From: Pyrobaculum sp. WP30
GTDB taxonomy: Archaea > Thermoproteota > Thermoprotei > Thermoproteales > Thermoproteaceae
Length of the DNA stretch: 64,000 nucleotides
NCBI GenBank assembly: GCA_001189275.1
Contig: CP012158.1
Coordinates: 124,001-188,000 of the forward strand
Direction of reading: 5' to 3'
Notes under the pieces: model-generated
Seen by the model: only the letters and a program-made list of their open reading frames with translations
Told to the model about the DNA's origin: nothing
The model's database searches: none
Translations under genes and position numbers: made by a program
Shown here: positions 43,233 through 51,964 of the stretch, piece by piece
Numbering within the stretch: position 1 is the first letter of the stretch
How the letters are laid out: each line of letters starts with the position of its first letter

Positions 43233-43973
43233 ATGGAGTTGTATCTAGTCGCGGTGCCTTCCATCGCGGCTTTGGCCCTTTTTGCGCTTAAGAAAGGCTT
43301 CCTCACCGTGAGGGGCACGGTATCCGCCATAGCGGTGGGCTCCGTCGTCGCCGTGGCGCATGTGGGGCTTTTCCTCCTACTTGTTGCTTTTTTTCTCTCC
43401 TCTTCCCTCTTGACCCGGCTGAGGGCTGAGTGGAAGCGGGCGATGGGGCTTAAGGACGTGTCTGGGCGGTCGCTCCGGCAAGTCGCCGGTGTGGGGACGC
43501 CGATAGCGGTCTTCGGCCTGCTCTATGCGGCGGCCGGGGACCCCAGGTTCCTAGGCGCCGCCGCCGTCGCCGTGGCTGCGGCAAATGCAGATACTTGGGC
43601 CAGCGAGGTGGGGGTGGCCTACGGGGGCCGCCCCCGCCACATCTTGGCGCCGTGGAGAACACTGGAGCCCGGGGTCTCCGGCGGCGTCACCCCGGTGGGT
43701 GCCGCGGCGTCTTTCACGGGCGCGCTGTTTATAGCACTCTTCGCCCAGTTACTCGGCGTCGGGGGCCCTCTGTGGAAAGTCGTTGCCCTTGGCTACTTGG
43801 GCGAGGTTCTCGACAGCGTTTTGGGCGCGGCGCTTCAGGTCAAGTACATATGTAACGGCAAGGTGTCTGAGACCCCGGCGGCTGGTTGCAGGAGGCGGGG
43901 CCTCCTCAGCAACGAAGCGGTGAACCTTGTGAGCGGACTGGCCGTGGGCGCGCTCTTCGCCGCAACAGCTTAA
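43233..43973 (+). CDS. DUF92 family membrane protein (VTE6-like prenyl-phosphate kinase candidate)
   Basis: 246 residues with about six membrane helices. [50 protein letters not shown] and [16 protein letters not shown] are the conserved DUF92 blocks. The plant member VTE6 phosphorylates phytyl monophosphate. Location next to ipk and idsA supports a role in isoprenoid-phosphate recycling here (inference). ATG 43221 lies too near the TATA box; ATG 43233 is preferred. The stop at 43971 overlaps the yjbQ TATA box. Confidence 0.8.
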   Translation: MELYLVAVPSIAALALFALKKGFLTVRGTVSAIAVGSVVAVAHVGLFLLLVAFFLSSSLLTRLRAEWKRAMGLKDVSGRSLRQVAGVGTPIAVFGLLYAAAGDPRFLGAAAVAVAAANADTWASEVGVAYGGRPRHILAPWRTLEPGVSGGVTPVGAAASFTGALFIALFAQLLGVGGPLWKVVALGYLGEVLDSVLGAALQVKYICNGKVSETPAAGCRRRGLLSNEAVNLVSGLAVGALFAATA

Positions 43974-43996
43974 ATACGGGGGAGGAGGTTTCTGCG

Positions 43997-44410
43997 ATGA
44001 AGGTGCACGTGGAGGAGTTCCACGTCTCAACCAAGGCGCGGGAGGAGGTTGTGGTGGTTACAGATAAGGTCGAGTCCATCGTGGCGAGGAGCGGGGTTAG
44101 AAACGGCATAGCGTTGATATACGTCCCGCATGCCACGGCGATAATTACGGCCAACGAAAACGAGCCTGGGCTCAAGGAGGACATCCTAAACAAGCTCAGA
44201 TCGCTGTTTCCCCGCGGCGCTGGCTACCGCCACGACGAGATAGACGACAACGCCAATGCCCACCTAGCAAACCTATTCGTAGGGTTCCACCTGGTGATGC
44301 CCGTGGTCGACGGGAGGCTGAGGCGGGGCACCTGGCAGGAGGTTATGCTGGTGGAGATGGACGGCCCCCGTAGTAGACGCAGCGTAATTGTAGTTGTGCT
44401 CGGCGAATAA
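43997..44410 (+). CDS. YjbQ (UPF0047) family protein
   Basis: 137 residues: GIALIYVPHATAIITANENEPGLKEDIL, YRHDEIDDNANAHLANLFVGFHLVMPVVDGRLRRGTWQEVMLVEMDGPR. These are the conserved blocks of the YjbQ trimer with its histidine/glutamate site. Some members show weak thiamine-phosphate-synthase activity, which is interesting because thiL lies one gene further on. ATG 43997 is 25 bp after a CTTAAATAC TATA box that overlaps the DUF92 stop. Confidence 0.88.
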   Translation: MKVHVEEFHVSTKAREEVVVVTDKVESIVARSGVRNGIALIYVPHATAIITANENEPGLKEDILNKLRSLFPRGAGYRHDEIDDNANAHLANLFVGFHLVMPVVDGRLRRGTWQEVMLVEMDGPRSRRSVIVVVLGE

Positions 44411-44517
44411 AAGACCATCGGCGGGTTTCAGCCCATACAGGGATTATACAGGGAGAAAGATATCATCTAGAGGGGGGTGTGTTCGGTGGAGTTTTATTTC
44501 GGGCGGTGCATACATCC

Positions 44518-44850
44518 ATGAATCATCGCTTTAACCTGTCTGACTTCAGATCTGTGCTCAAAACCGTCCACCTCGGCATGCAGAAGATCGTGGGGGAAGC
44601 GAGGGGGTCCTGCGTATCCTTCACGCCGCGGAAGGTGCTGGAGTTCGGCGGCGTGGACACGACGGCTCCTGTCGCCCTCACCCTGGTGAAGCACATCCTA
44701 GAGAGGCTGGTGGAGGCGGGGCTTATGCAGAGGGACGACTCGCGGGCTAGGACCCGCTACGTGCTTTGTAAAAACTCGCCGCTGTGGCAGAAGCTGAGGG
44801 GCGGCGACTCGGACACGTTGAAGATGCTGGAGGAGATAACCGCCGAGTGA
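44518..44850 (+). CDS. small winged-helix DNA-binding protein
   Basis: 110 residues. VALTLVKHILERLVEAGLMQRDDSRARTRYVLCKNSPLWQKL reads as the recognition helix and wing of a wHTH (MarR/ArsR-like) domain, preceded by a helical N-terminal part containing one cysteine. A second cysteine lies in the wing. ATG 44518 is 23 bp from a GTTTTATTT TATA box. One base separates its stop from the thiL start, so it is probably an operon regulator or co-transcribed partner. The family is not firmly identified. Confidence 0.6.
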   Translation: MNHRFNLSDFRSVLKTVHLGMQKIVGEARGSCVSFTPRKVLEFGGVDTTAPVALTLVKHILERLVEAGLMQRDDSRARTRYVLCKNSPLWQKLRGGDSDTLKMLEEITAE

Positions 44851-44851
44851 C

Positions 44852-45694
44852 GTGGAGAAGAGCTTCCTCCGGCGCCTCCTCTCCACGCTGGGGGTTGAGG
44901 AAAACGACGTGGTATACGTCGACGGCCTTGCGCTTAAGATAGACGGTTCCGCCGCCTCCACCTCCAAACTGCCCTTCCAGAGCTGGGCCGACTTCGGCTG
45001 GAGAAACGTGGCCGCCGCCTACAGCGATATGAGGGTGAAATACGCCGAGGCCCGGCACCTTCTGGCCTCAGTCACAGCCCCTGACCTCGCCACGGCGGAG
45101 GAGGTGATAGAGGGCATATCAGCCGCCGCCTCTTACTTCTCCCTTGCGTATCTAGGCGGCGACCTCAACCAGGGCGGCGAGGTGGTGGTGGACGTGGCCC
45201 TCGTGGGCAGGGCTCCACATAAGGTGGGACGCAAGCCGCAGCCCGGCGACGTCCTCATCACCATACCGGAGTTCGGCTACACGAGTCTCGCCTACAGGTT
45301 CTGGCGAGAGGAACACCCAGCTGTGAGGAGAGGCGTGAATATGTTGCGGCGGCCAGCCCCCCTCTGGCCTCTGCCTCAGCCTCGCTGCGTCTCGGCGTCT
45401 ATGGACTCCTCCGACGGGCTGGCAGACGTGTTGTGGTCCATGGCGCGAGACGTGGACATAGTGGTGAGGCGTCTCCCCACCACCGAGGAGGTGGAGAGGT
45501 TCGCCGAGGAGAGAGGCTTGGACATAGGCGATGTGGTGTTTAACGGGGGCGAGGAGTTTCTCCCGGTCTTTGCCGTGAGGCGCGGTTGTTCCGTGGAGGG
45601 CCCATATGTCGAGTTCGCGGAGGTGGTCGAGGGGGAGGGGGTTGTGTGGTGGGAAGGTCAACCGCTGAGGTGGCGGGGCTGGAGCTACTTCTAG
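44852..45694 (+). CDS. thiL: thiamine-monophosphate kinase ThiL (divergent)
   Basis: 280 residues of the PurM/ThiL superfamily. ALKIDGSAASTSKLPFQSWADFGWRNVAAAYSDMRVKYAEARHLL, YLGGDLNQGGEVVVDVALVGRAP (the GGDTN-type ATP/Mg motif), SASMDSSDGLADVLWSMA and FNGGEEFLPVFAV correspond to ThiL motifs. It phosphorylates TMP to thiamine diphosphate, the cofactor of the two ferredoxin oxidoreductases in this window. The sequence is diverged, so another PurM-like substrate is possible. Starts at GTG one base after the wHTH gene. Confidence 0.75.
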   Translation: MEKSFLRRLLSTLGVEENDVVYVDGLALKIDGSAASTSKLPFQSWADFGWRNVAAAYSDMRVKYAEARHLLASVTAPDLATAEEVIEGISAAASYFSLAYLGGDLNQGGEVVVDVALVGRAPHKVGRKPQPGDVLITIPEFGYTSLAYRFWREEHPAVRRGVNMLRRPAPLWPLPQPRCVSASMDSSDGLADVLWSMARDVDIVVRRLPTTEEVERFAEERGLDIGDVVFNGGEEFLPVFAVRRGCSVEGPYVEFAEVVEGEGVVWWEGQPLRWRGWSYF

Positions 45695-45821
45695 TTAAAT
45701 CCGTAGCCGTCCCCAACCTGGGTGAATGTACATGGCGGATGTGGCGCTGTTTGCCACAGGGTGTGGCATTTCTCAGCGTCGTATGGCCTATTCGGCGTGT
45801 TTACCCTCGCCGGCTACTTAC

Positions 45822-46343
45822 TTATGTGCCTGGCATTGCGCCGACTTCCCTGAGGATTTCGAAGACGGCGTTGGCCACTCTCTTTATGTCCTCCACAACG
45901 AGGTCTATGAAGGGGTATCTGCTGTAGACTCCCGACTTGTCTAGGCCGTTGTGTTGAAACTCGTGAAGGCTCAGCGCCAAGTTCGTCAAGTCGTATAGAC
46001 TCAGACCTGTAGCTTCTTCCAAGTCTTTGGCCACGGCGAGCATGTAGCCCGTGGGCATAAACGCCGCCACGAAATCCGCCAAGTGGACCCGGCGCCCATC
46101 TCTAGTAGTTCTAACCCCCTTAAACCTCTCAGCCAACTTATCTCTGTGTTCCACGGCTAATGCGGCTAGCAACGCCTTCCATGCCTGGAACGCCTTACCT
46201 GCGGCGTTTCTGTAGAGGCCCTCCTCCAAGAATTTCAGCGCGAGCTCCGCCTCGTATTTAGCCTCCAGGAGACGGCCCCGCCGATACCCCTCGGGGTCTC
46301 TCCAAGGCTTCTCCAGCTCTATCACGACAGAGCCCCCATCCAT
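45822..46343 (-). CDS. PaREP1-family HEPN-like protein
   Basis: 173 residues. RRGRLLEAKYEAELALKFLEEGLYRNAAGKAFQAWKALLAALAVEHRDKL is the signature of the Pyrobaculum PaREP1 family, with a helical HEPN-like fold. The second half (DLTNLALSLHEFQHNGLDKSGVYSRY) also matches. Role unknown; HEPN proteins often form toxin or nucleotide-binding modules, and no partner nucleotidyltransferase is adjacent. A CTTAAAAGG TATA box (46364-46372) is about 25 bp before the ATG. A second member begins at 63527. Confidence 0.82.
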   Translation of the reverse strand: MDGGSVVIELEKPWRDPEGYRRGRLLEAKYEAELALKFLEEGLYRNAAGKAFQAWKALLAALAVEHRDKLAERFKGVRTTRDGRRVHLADFVAAFMPTGYMLAVAKDLEEATGLSLYDLTNLALSLHEFQHNGLDKSGVYSRYPFIDLVVEDIKRVANAVFEILREVGAMPGT

Positions 46344-46382
46344 ATTTAAAAGCTATAGGTGCCTTTTAAGGGCCGTTAATTG

Positions 46383-47087
46383 GTGTGGTGGGCTATCTTC
46401 TTCGCTGTAGTGACCCTCACGCTCCTCGCCGTGGCTGGGACGCTCGCCGTGTTGACCGAAGCGTACACCAAAGCGCTGGGTGCCTACCGACTGGCGAAGC
46501 TGACCCTGGACCAGTGGTATTCACTGTCTAGCCAACTTAACCACACGGTCTGCACCGCGGCGGAGGAGATGGCGAAAGAAGCCGCGAAGACGCTAGACGT
46601 CGAGAGGTACAGAGAGCTGGGGCCCGCCTTCGCGAGAGCCATGGAGGAAGTTAAGACGAAGACCTTCCTCAAGAGGCTGAACTACAGCTGGGCCTTCCAG
46701 GGCGACGTATTTCGGTACAACCTCACCTTTCTGCGTCGAAGCGTGTCAGGCGCGGTGGATTGGCTGAGGCCCACAGAGCTGATAGAGGCCGTCCAGCGCA
46801 TCAAATCGGCATCGTTTGACCTAACAGCCTCCACCGTCTACGACACGTTGAAGCCCCTTGTGCCAAGAGGCGCGGCGCTCAGCGGGGTGGTGTACGGCCA
46901 CTTGACGGGAAATGGGACGTACACAGGGACGCTGACTGGGGAGTACACACTGAGGGACAAGACACCGCTTAGGTGCGCAAGCGGGAGCCTCTCCGTGAGC
47001 TTTACGGCGTCTCACTACGCCAGCTTGACGCTGAACTCTACACAGCCCTCCGTCTACATTTACGAAGTGGTCTATATAGAGAGCTAG
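46383..47087 (+). CDS. membrane-anchored extracytoplasmic protein, unknown
   Basis: About 234 residues. One N-terminal helix (WAIFFAVVTLTLLAVAGTLAVL) is followed by a charged helical section and a beta-rich C-terminus with many NxS/T sequons (NHT, NYS, NLT, NGT, NST), as expected for a glycosylated surface protein. The single N-terminal helix without a normal signal cleavage site recalls pseudopilins, but this is not certain. Starts with GTG (TTG at 46380 also possible). Convergent with rpiA, 4 bp overlap. Confidence 0.6.
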   Translation: MWWAIFFAVVTLTLLAVAGTLAVLTEAYTKALGAYRLAKLTLDQWYSLSSQLNHTVCTAAEEMAKEAAKTLDVERYRELGPAFARAMEEVKTKTFLKRLNYSWAFQGDVFRYNLTFLRRSVSGAVDWLRPTELIEAVQRIKSASFDLTASTVYDTLKPLVPRGAALSGVVYGHLTGNGTYTGTLTGEYTLRDKTPLRCASGSLSVSFTASHYASLTLNSTQPSVYIYEVVYIES

Positions 47088-47755
47088 AGCGTGTATACCT
47101 TGCCGTCTTCCCGGGCCACTAGGACCACCGCGTCTCTGCGTTTGGCGAATATGCCAGTCTCCACGACGCCTGGCATGAGCTTAAGCGCGTCCTCCGCCGA
47201 GGGATCCAACGCAGACGGCGGGGTCCAGTCGAGGATGTAGTTGCCGCTGTCCGTCACAACAGGTCCCAGCTTGCCGCCGTCCTGCCTCAGCTTGACGACG
47301 CCGCCGAACCTCCTCTCCACCTCCCTAGCCACGTGGCGCCACGCCCACGGCACCACCTCAATAGGCACGGGGTTGCGCGTTGGGATCCTATCCACCAGCT
47401 TGTGCTCCTCTATCAACACCACAAACTGTCTCGCCGCATAGTCCACAAGCTTCTCCCTCAGCAAGGCCCCGCCGCGCCCCTTCAGCAGGACTTTCTCGCG
47501 TGTCACCTCATCCGCGCCGTCGACTGCGAGGTCCACCCTGTCAACAGCCCAGAGAGGCCTGAGGAGGCCGCCTAGTCCAAGCTCCGCGGCTAGAATTTCG
47601 CTGTCGGCAGAAGTCGGCACGAGCACCACGTCGCGGGGGCCGACCTCAGCAAGTGCCCTTATGAACTCTCTGGCGGTGGAGCCGGAGCCGAGACCCACCA
47701 CCATGCCGCTCTTTACAAAATTCACAGCCTCCCTGGCCAGAGCTACCTTTGACAT
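47084..47755 (-). CDS. rpiA: ribose-5-phosphate isomerase A
   Basis: 223 residues. VVGLGSGSTAREFIRALAE, DLAVDGADEV (catalytic Asp), LKGRGGALLREKLVDYAA and GVVETGIFAKRRDAV are the RpiA motifs. It interconverts ribose and ribulose 5-phosphate, giving PRPP for purine, pyrimidine and histidine synthesis. The TATA box GTTTTTTAACAC (about 47774-47785) is 24 bp before the ATG. Confidence 0.96.
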   Translation of the reverse strand: MSKVALAREAVNFVKSGMVVGLGSGSTAREFIRALAEVGPRDVVLVPTSADSEILAAELGLGGLLRPLWAVDRVDLAVDGADEVTREKVLLKGRGGALLREKLVDYAARQFVVLIEEHKLVDRIPTRNPVPIEVVPWAWRHVAREVERRFGGVVKLRQDGGKLGPVVTDSGNYILDWTPPSALDPSAEDALKLMPGVVETGIFAKRRDAVVLVAREDGKVYTL

Positions 47756-47784
47756 GGAGGTAGGGAAAAAGAGTGTTAAAAAAC

Positions 47785-48168
47785 CTAGGGGAAAGCTTCA
47801 GCCGTCAGCAAAACCCTCAACACGTCCCTGATACTAATCACGCCAACTAGCCGTCCTCCCTCAACTACGGGCATGTGGCGAATGTTGTTCTCGATCATCT
47901 TCACGGCGGCAGACAGCGTTGAATCCTCTGGAGAGACTGTGATGAGGCTCTTCCTCGCCACCTGCCCTAGAGGCGTTTTGAAGTCGACTTCCTGGGCGAG
48001 GAACCTCACTACGTCGCGCTCAGTCACGATGCCCACGGGATGGCCCGCCCCATCCACCACAACTACGCTTCCCACATTTGCGGCGTACATCTTAGCGACG
48101 GCGCATTCCAACGGCTCATCCTCGCGGCAAGACACAACGGCATCTTTCAAGAGATCTCTCACCTTCAT
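47785..48168 (-). CDS. CBS-domain pair protein
   Basis: 127 residues made of two CBS domains: residues about 8-60 (ECAVAKMYAANVGSVVVVDGAGHPVGIVTERDVVRFLA) and 70-125 (STLSAAVKMIENNIRHMPVVEGGRLVGVISIRDVLRVL). Such pairs bind adenine nucleotides and act as energy or redox sensors; the target is unknown. The ATG is 22 bp after a CTTATAAATA TATA box. Divergent from the AOR gene. Confidence 0.88.
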   Translation of the reverse strand: MKVRDLLKDAVVSCREDEPLECAVAKMYAANVGSVVVVDGAGHPVGIVTERDVVRFLAQEVDFKTPLGQVARKSLITVSPEDSTLSAAVKMIENNIRHMPVVEGGRLVGVISIRDVLRVLLTAEAFP

Positions 48169-48263
48169 GGGCGAATCAATATACGTATTTATAAGTGTTA
48201 CCGAGTTTACTGAGTATACCTAGCAACAGCAAAAACCTTATTAGATAACACCTAACCCCCCTT

Positions 48264-50116
48264 GTGATAATACTTGAAATCGATGTGGAAAAGCGACAGA
48301 CGTCCCTTAGGGAGCTGGACGCGTCGGGGCCCCTGGAGGCAGGGCTTGCGATCCACCGGGAGCGGGAGACCTGGCGTCTGGACCCGCTTTCGCCGGAGGT
48401 CCCCGTGGTCTTCGGATACGGGCCGTTTGTAGGCGGGAGGCTCTACGGGGTCCACCGCTTGATCTTCGTCTTCAAGAGCCCCCAGACGAAGACGCTACAC
48501 GTCTCAGCCCTGGGCGGCGCCGCCTACAAGGCCATGGGCGTGGGGGCGCAGGCGGTGGCCGTGGTGGGGAAGGCGCATAGGCCCACCGCCCTCTTCATAT
48601 CCCGGGGCGAGGTGAGGTTCGCGGAGGTGCGGCCAGGCGACGCCTACGAGGTGATAAAAAGCCTCTACCGAGAACATAGAGACTTCTTCGTGGAAAACGA
48701 CGCGCGGGCTCTTGTGGTGGGCCCGGCTGCCTACACCACATACAACGGCGCCGTGGTTTCGGTAGACGTCGATGCGCGGAGCGGCGAGTTTAAGCTTGGT
48801 GCCGAGGACTTCGCGGCAAGGGGGGCCCCGGCACGGCGCTTGCGCAAGGCCACAACGTGGCGGCGATAGTGGTAGGAGGCCCCAAGAGGCTACTCTACGA
48901 AAAGGTAGCAGACGTAGAAGCCATAAACAACCTCTTCAGGGCTAAAACCGGCAAAGCGTATATAGATGTACTGAACGAGAAGACTGTAAAATACCGCTTC
49001 GACCCCAAGATGGGCACAGGCGGCACCTTCGGAGTCAACTATCCACATTACCGCGACCTCCTTCCCCTCTTCGGCTACAAATCCATCTATATGCCTAAGG
49101 AAGAGAGGATAAGACACGCCGACCTCGTGCTTGAGCTGTTCTGGAAACCCTTCCAACGAGAAGTCTTCGAGAAAACTAAAAGTTGGTATAACTGCGGCGA
49201 GCCCTGCCCCGTCGTGTGCAAAAAGGTGTGGCGGGGGAAGAAGGTAGACTACGAGTCCTTCCACGCCGTGGGGCCCTTCATAGGCAACTACCTCTTCGAG
49301 GAGGCGGTGCCTCTCGTCGACTTAATCGACAGACTAGGCCTAGACGCAATAGAGATGGGGCATTTAGTAGCTTGGCTCTTCGACGTGGTGCACACAAGCC
49401 TCCTCAAACCCGAGGAGGTGGGCATAGACGACACACCCGCCTTCGAGCCCTCTAAATTCAACCCCGTAGACGACTCCAGGAAAAACGCAAAACTCGCCGC
49501 CAGGCTGATAGAGAACTTTGTAAACAACGCCACAGAGGTGCTTACGCTCATCGCCAGAAACGGCATAAGAAAAGCCGCCCGCGAACTTGAGAAAAAATTC
49601 CAAGACAGAGTGAGAGCCGTAGGTCACCGCTTTAGAGACCTGGCTGTCTACGCCGCCTTCGGCGCCGAGGGCTACATGACCCCCAACTTCTACTGGGCGC
49701 CCGGCTTAATAGCCCCCATGTACATACAAGGGAGGTATTGGAGCAACTACAACCCCACCTTCATGCCGCCGGAAGACTTCGCCAAGTCGGCATATGAACG
49801 CGCCGTGGCCGAAGCCTACATAGACAACGCAGGCATATGCAGATTCCACCGCGGCTGGGCGGAGCCGGTCCTCGCCGACCTCTACGGATTAACCGGCGTA
49901 AAACCCCCCACCCCCAGCCTTTACAGAGATATCGCCTACTATTCTAAACTCGCCGGCGCCGAGCCCATGCCCTGGGAAAGCAAACGAAGCAGAGACCTAG
50001 TATCTACGCTAGCCGCCGAGCTGGGAGCCAAAGAGTGGAAGTTCGAAGACTACGACGACTACTACGAATGGTGGGTGAGATACAAGGCGCACCTAGACAA
50101 ACTAGTGTTCAGCTGA
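48264..50116 (+). pseudogene. gor: AOR-family tungsten oxidoreductase (GAPOR-like), frameshifted at a G6 run
   Basis: The N-terminal part (YGPFVGGRLYGVHRLIFVFKSPQTKTL...LGGAAYKAMGVGAQAVAVVGKA) and the part after about 48830 (VAAIVVGGPKRLLYEK... SWYNCGEPCPVVCKKV ... DAIEMGHLVAWL ... DNAGICRFHRGW) form one AOR-family protein with its pterin and Fe-S cysteine motifs. They are one base out of frame at AAGGGGGG (48820-48825). Seven Gs would restore RGGPGTALAQGHNVAAIVV and a 617-residue product. The details resemble glyceraldehyde-3-phosphate:ferredoxin oxidoreductase, the glycolytic enzyme of this group; other AOR types cannot be excluded. A TATA box lies 22 bp before GTG 48264. Confidence 0.8.
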
Positions 50117-50460
50117 CCCCGACATGAAGGGCTCCCTTCGGGGCGGCTCATCGGTGCCCTCTCCCCGCCTTCATCGGCCCCTCGGGCGGGGATCGCGGGT
50201 GTAGCCCGGGCTCCGCTTGAGAAGTCGGTGAGGGCGAAGGCGCCGAGGGGTGGGGAGGAGGTTAGCTTCGTCCGCGGCTCGTTTGAGCCGAGCCGGAGAT
50301 ACCGAGACACGCGGTACAGACCGGTATGCTCTATGGACTACGAATCCTCATCTACGGCCGCTGGGCGGCCCCACAGGAGTCAACCACGTCTCGCCAAATG
50401 CGGCCAGGGTCAGACAGGCGGTTTGGCTAGAGCAACGGCTGAACAGATCAGCGCGTATGT
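50117..50460. mobile_element. possible remnant of an IS200/IS605-type element end
   Basis: No gene is supported here. The stretch begins with a hairpin (CCCC...GAAGGG CT CCCTTC...GGGG, 50117-50143), then a CCCCGCC...GGGCGGGG stem (50163-50191) and a GTAGCCCGGGCTCCGC block. These resemble the structured right ends that follow tnpB genes in archaeal IS200/IS605 elements. The minus strand also gives a short open stretch rich in G, A, P and R without recognisable TnpB motifs. The element, if real, is badly decayed. Confidence 0.3.
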
Positions 50461-50513
50461 AGCCGCGACAAGGATGTTATATACAAGTGCAAAGAGTGCC
50501 GTCGGCTGAGGCG

Positions 50514-50882
50514 TCAATGAGCTCTGTGGTGGCCGTGTCTAGGCTCGTGTACAAGCTCTGGGGGGAACTCCCGAAGTTCGCCGCGTCTCCACTTTTCCAA
50601 CGCCTCGCGCGCCGTGGCGCCCTCGGCCAGGAGGATCTTAATGCCCTTGGCCTTAAAGGCGTGGTATGCGGGCCTCCCGATCTCCCGCGTGATGACGACG
50701 TCTGGCTTGAGTTGGAGGATCTCCTCCCACCTATGTCCACGTCCCTGGATCACCTCCTCGTTTCTATACACCTCAAGCCCCCCGCCCTCCGTCACCACCA
50801 GGAAAAACGGCGCCTCGCCGAATTCGTCGGAAATAGGCGAATCCAGCCCCCTGGCCTCGTCCACTGGGATTAGGACGCGCAT
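50514..50882 (-). CDS. NifX/NifB-type (dinitrogenase FeMo-cofactor) domain protein
   Basis: 122 residues: MRVLIPVDEARGLDSPISDEFGEAPFFLVV...VVITREIGRPAYHAFKAKGIKILLAEGATAREAL is the RNase H-like dinitrogenase iron-molybdenum cofactor binding domain. It ends with a histidine-rich tail (PRHGHHRAH) that could bind metal. In non-diazotrophic archaea such proteins carry Fe-S clusters or thioferrate; no nif genes are present. Upstream neighbour is the hydroxyacid dehydrogenase on the same strand, 27 bp away. Confidence 0.85.
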   Translation of the reverse strand: MRVLIPVDEARGLDSPISDEFGEAPFFLVVTEGGGLEVYRNEEVIQGRGHRWEEILQLKPDVVITREIGRPAYHAFKAKGIKILLAEGATAREALEKWRRGELREFPPELVHEPRHGHHRAH

Positions 50883-50909
50883 ATGTAGCCCTCGACTCCT
50901 CTTTTTAAG

Positions 50910-51881
50910 CTACACCGCGTAGAGCGGCCTCCCCGACTTGAAAAACGCCACGACGTTCTCGGCGGCGAGCTCAGCCATGCGCTCCCGCGTCTCCACAGCC
51001 GCCGAGCCTATGTGCGGAGTCAACACCACGTTGTCCATCCTGGCGAGCTTGTGCCCAGGCGGCAGAGGCTCTACGTCGAAGACGTCGAGAGCGGCGCCGG
51101 CGAGCCGCCCATCCTCAAGCGCCTCCAAGAGGGCCTCGGTGTCCACCAGCCTCCCACGCCCCACGTTGATGAAGAAGGCCCCCCTCTTCAACCTGCCGAA
51201 CTTCTTCTGGTCGAAAAACCTCTCGGTCTCGGGCGTCAGGGCGAGAGCGACCACGACGAAGTCGCTGGTCGCTAAAAGCTCGTCGAGGTCTACGTACTTT
51301 ATGCCCAGGGCAAACTCCACTTCGGGCTTCCTCCTCCTGCTCCAATACACCACCTCCACCCCAAAGGCCAAAAGCCGACGGGCTACCGCAACGCCGATGT
51401 TCCCTAACCCCACGATGCCCGCCCTCTTCCCCTTTAAATCCACGCCCATGAGACTGCCCCACACCGGCGACGCCCTCCCCTCCCTGATCAGCCTATCCCC
51501 CAGCGCGATTTTCCTCGCCACGGCAATTAGGAGACCCACAGCCAGATCCGCCACAGCATCCACCAAGACGTACGGCGTATGCGCCACGGCGACGCCCCTC
51601 CTCTTGGCGTACTCCACGTCGATGTGATCCACGCCGACGGACACAGTAGAGACAATCTTAAGCCGCTCCGCCGCGTCTAAAACCTCCCTATCTACCACGT
51701 CGCCGATGAACACAACCAAGGCGTCGCACCGCCGCGCCACGTCTTTCAACACCTCCTTCGGCACGCCTCTAGTCGACCACGGCGACTCGCCATAAGGATA
51801 CACCTCAACCCTCCCCACCTCCTCCAGCTTTTTATACATAGAAGAGGGGAACCTATCCCTCGTCACGAATATGCACCTCAT
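50910..51881 (-). CDS. D-isomer-specific 2-hydroxyacid dehydrogenase (glyoxylate/hydroxypyruvate reductase-like)
   Basis: 323 residues. The NAD(P)-binding motif VGLGNIGVAVARRLLAFGVEVVYWSRRRKPE, the catalytic Arg region VNVGRGRLVD, the Glu in DVFDVEPLPP and the His in LTPHIGSAAVETRE are all present. SRRRK after beta-2 suggests NADP. It reduces 2-oxoacids such as glyoxylate or hydroxypyruvate; 3-phosphoglycerate dehydrogenase is less likely because no C-terminal regulatory domain exists. ATG 51881 fits the family start (MRCIFVTR); an ATG at 51890 is also in frame. Confidence 0.88.
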   Translation of the reverse strand: MRCIFVTRDRFPSSMYKKLEEVGRVEVYPYGESPWSTRGVPKEVLKDVARRCDALVVFIGDVVDREVLDAAERLKIVSTVSVGVDHIDVEYAKRRGVAVAHTPYVLVDAVADLAVGLLIAVARKIALGDRLIREGRASPVWGSLMGVDLKGKRAGIVGLGNIGVAVARRLLAFGVEVVYWSRRRKPEVEFALGIKYVDLDELLATSDFVVVALALTPETERFFDQKKFGRLKRGAFFINVGRGRLVDTEALLEALEDGRLAGAALDVFDVEPLPPGHKLARMDNVVLTPHIGSAAVETRERMAELAAENVVAFFKSGRPLYAV

Positions 51882-51964
51882 AGAAGGCACGTATTAAGTG
51901 CTAGAAAAAAGTTTCGGCAGATGCGAAATAGATAAGGTTAAATAATGGTAGACTTAATATAGAC

